DNA from: an uncultured Polaromonas sp.
GTDB taxonomy: Bacteria > Pseudomonadota > Gammaproteobacteria > Burkholderiales > Burkholderiaceae
Direction of reading: 5' to 3'
Assembly: GCA_946479075.1 (NCBI GenBank)
Contig: CAMLDT010000065.1
Span: 1-16,164 of the forward strand
DNA length: 16,164 bases
Shown: piece by piece, positions 16,134 to 16,164 of the stretch
How the letters are laid out: every line of letters begins with the position of its first letter
How positions within the stretch are numbered: the first letter of the stretch is position 1
Translations under genes and position numbers: made by a program
Notes under the pieces: model-generated
Told to the model about the DNA's origin: nothing
Database searches by the model: none
The model's input: only the letters and a program-made list of their open reading frames with translations

Positions 16134-16164
16134 AGATCGGAAGAGCGTCGTGTAGGGAAAGAGT
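16134..16164. other. sequencing-adapter read-through at the contig end
   Basis: The final 31 bases begin AGATCGGAAGAGC and continue as the well-known Illumina TruSeq adapter (reverse complement of the universal adapter). They are not genomic. Genome sequence ends at or just before 16133, so the window's right edge is an untrimmed contig end, and the TAG at 16133-16135 is an artefact. Confidence 0.96.

Noticed and set aside
16133..16135. TAG as the genuine stop of the synthetase-DUF1254 gene
   Set aside because: Two of its three bases belong to the sequencing adapter, and the protein stops in the middle of a recognisable family segment.
1..16164. Defence system, CRISPR array, prophage, transposon or RNA gene
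   Set aside because: I looked for repeat arrays, transposase or integrase motifs and tRNA-like folds on both strands and saw none. The genes are transport, regulation and catabolism.

Overview
The window looks like GC-rich (roughly 65% by eye) chromosomal DNA of a betaproteobacterium, most likely Burkholderiales/Comamonadaceae (Polaromonas or Variovorax type). This is judged from codon use, the TRAP and Bug-type receptors and the Pao-like oxidase, not from a marker gene. It appears to be the end of an assembled contig: the last 31 bases match a sequencing adapter. I see no tRNA, rRNA, CRISPR array, insertion sequence or phage gene.

Left block (1-5063). A minus-strand operon reads dctP (TRAP receptor), an aroQ-type 3-dehydroquinate dehydratase, dctQ, then dctM, which runs off the left edge. 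Facing it is an IclR-family regulator followed on the same strand by an AroE/QsuD-type quinate/shikimate dehydrogenase. The region between them carries overlapping TGGAAA/TTTCCA half-sites that form an IclR-like operator. Together these genes suggest uptake of quinate, shikimate or a relative and its conversion to 3-dehydroshikimate.

Middle block (5097-8904). A translationally coupled minus-strand operon paoA-paoB-paoC encodes a Tat-exported periplasmic molybdenum aldehyde oxidoreductase. The usual maturation gene paoD is not next to it. A 410-base gap upstream holds a candidate promoter and stem-loops.

Right block (9315-16133). A Bug-type (TctC) receptor is followed, with almost no gap, by a lipoprotein type B carboxylesterase, both on the minus strand. 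A divergent LysR regulator is followed by a large ADP-forming acyl-CoA synthetase joined in frame to a DUF1254 domain. That last reading frame ends only because the adapter supplies a TAG, so the real gene is truncated and probably continues into a DUF1214 domain.

Inferred overall theme: a catabolic island for plant-phenolic compounds. An envelope esterase would split an ester, solute receptors would capture the acids, dehydrogenase and dehydratase would process a quinate-like alicyclic acid, PaoABC would oxidise aromatic aldehydes and the CoA ligase would activate an acid. The individual families are well supported; the combined substrate is a hypothesis. The most unusual item is the acyl-CoA synthetase-DUF1254 fusion.
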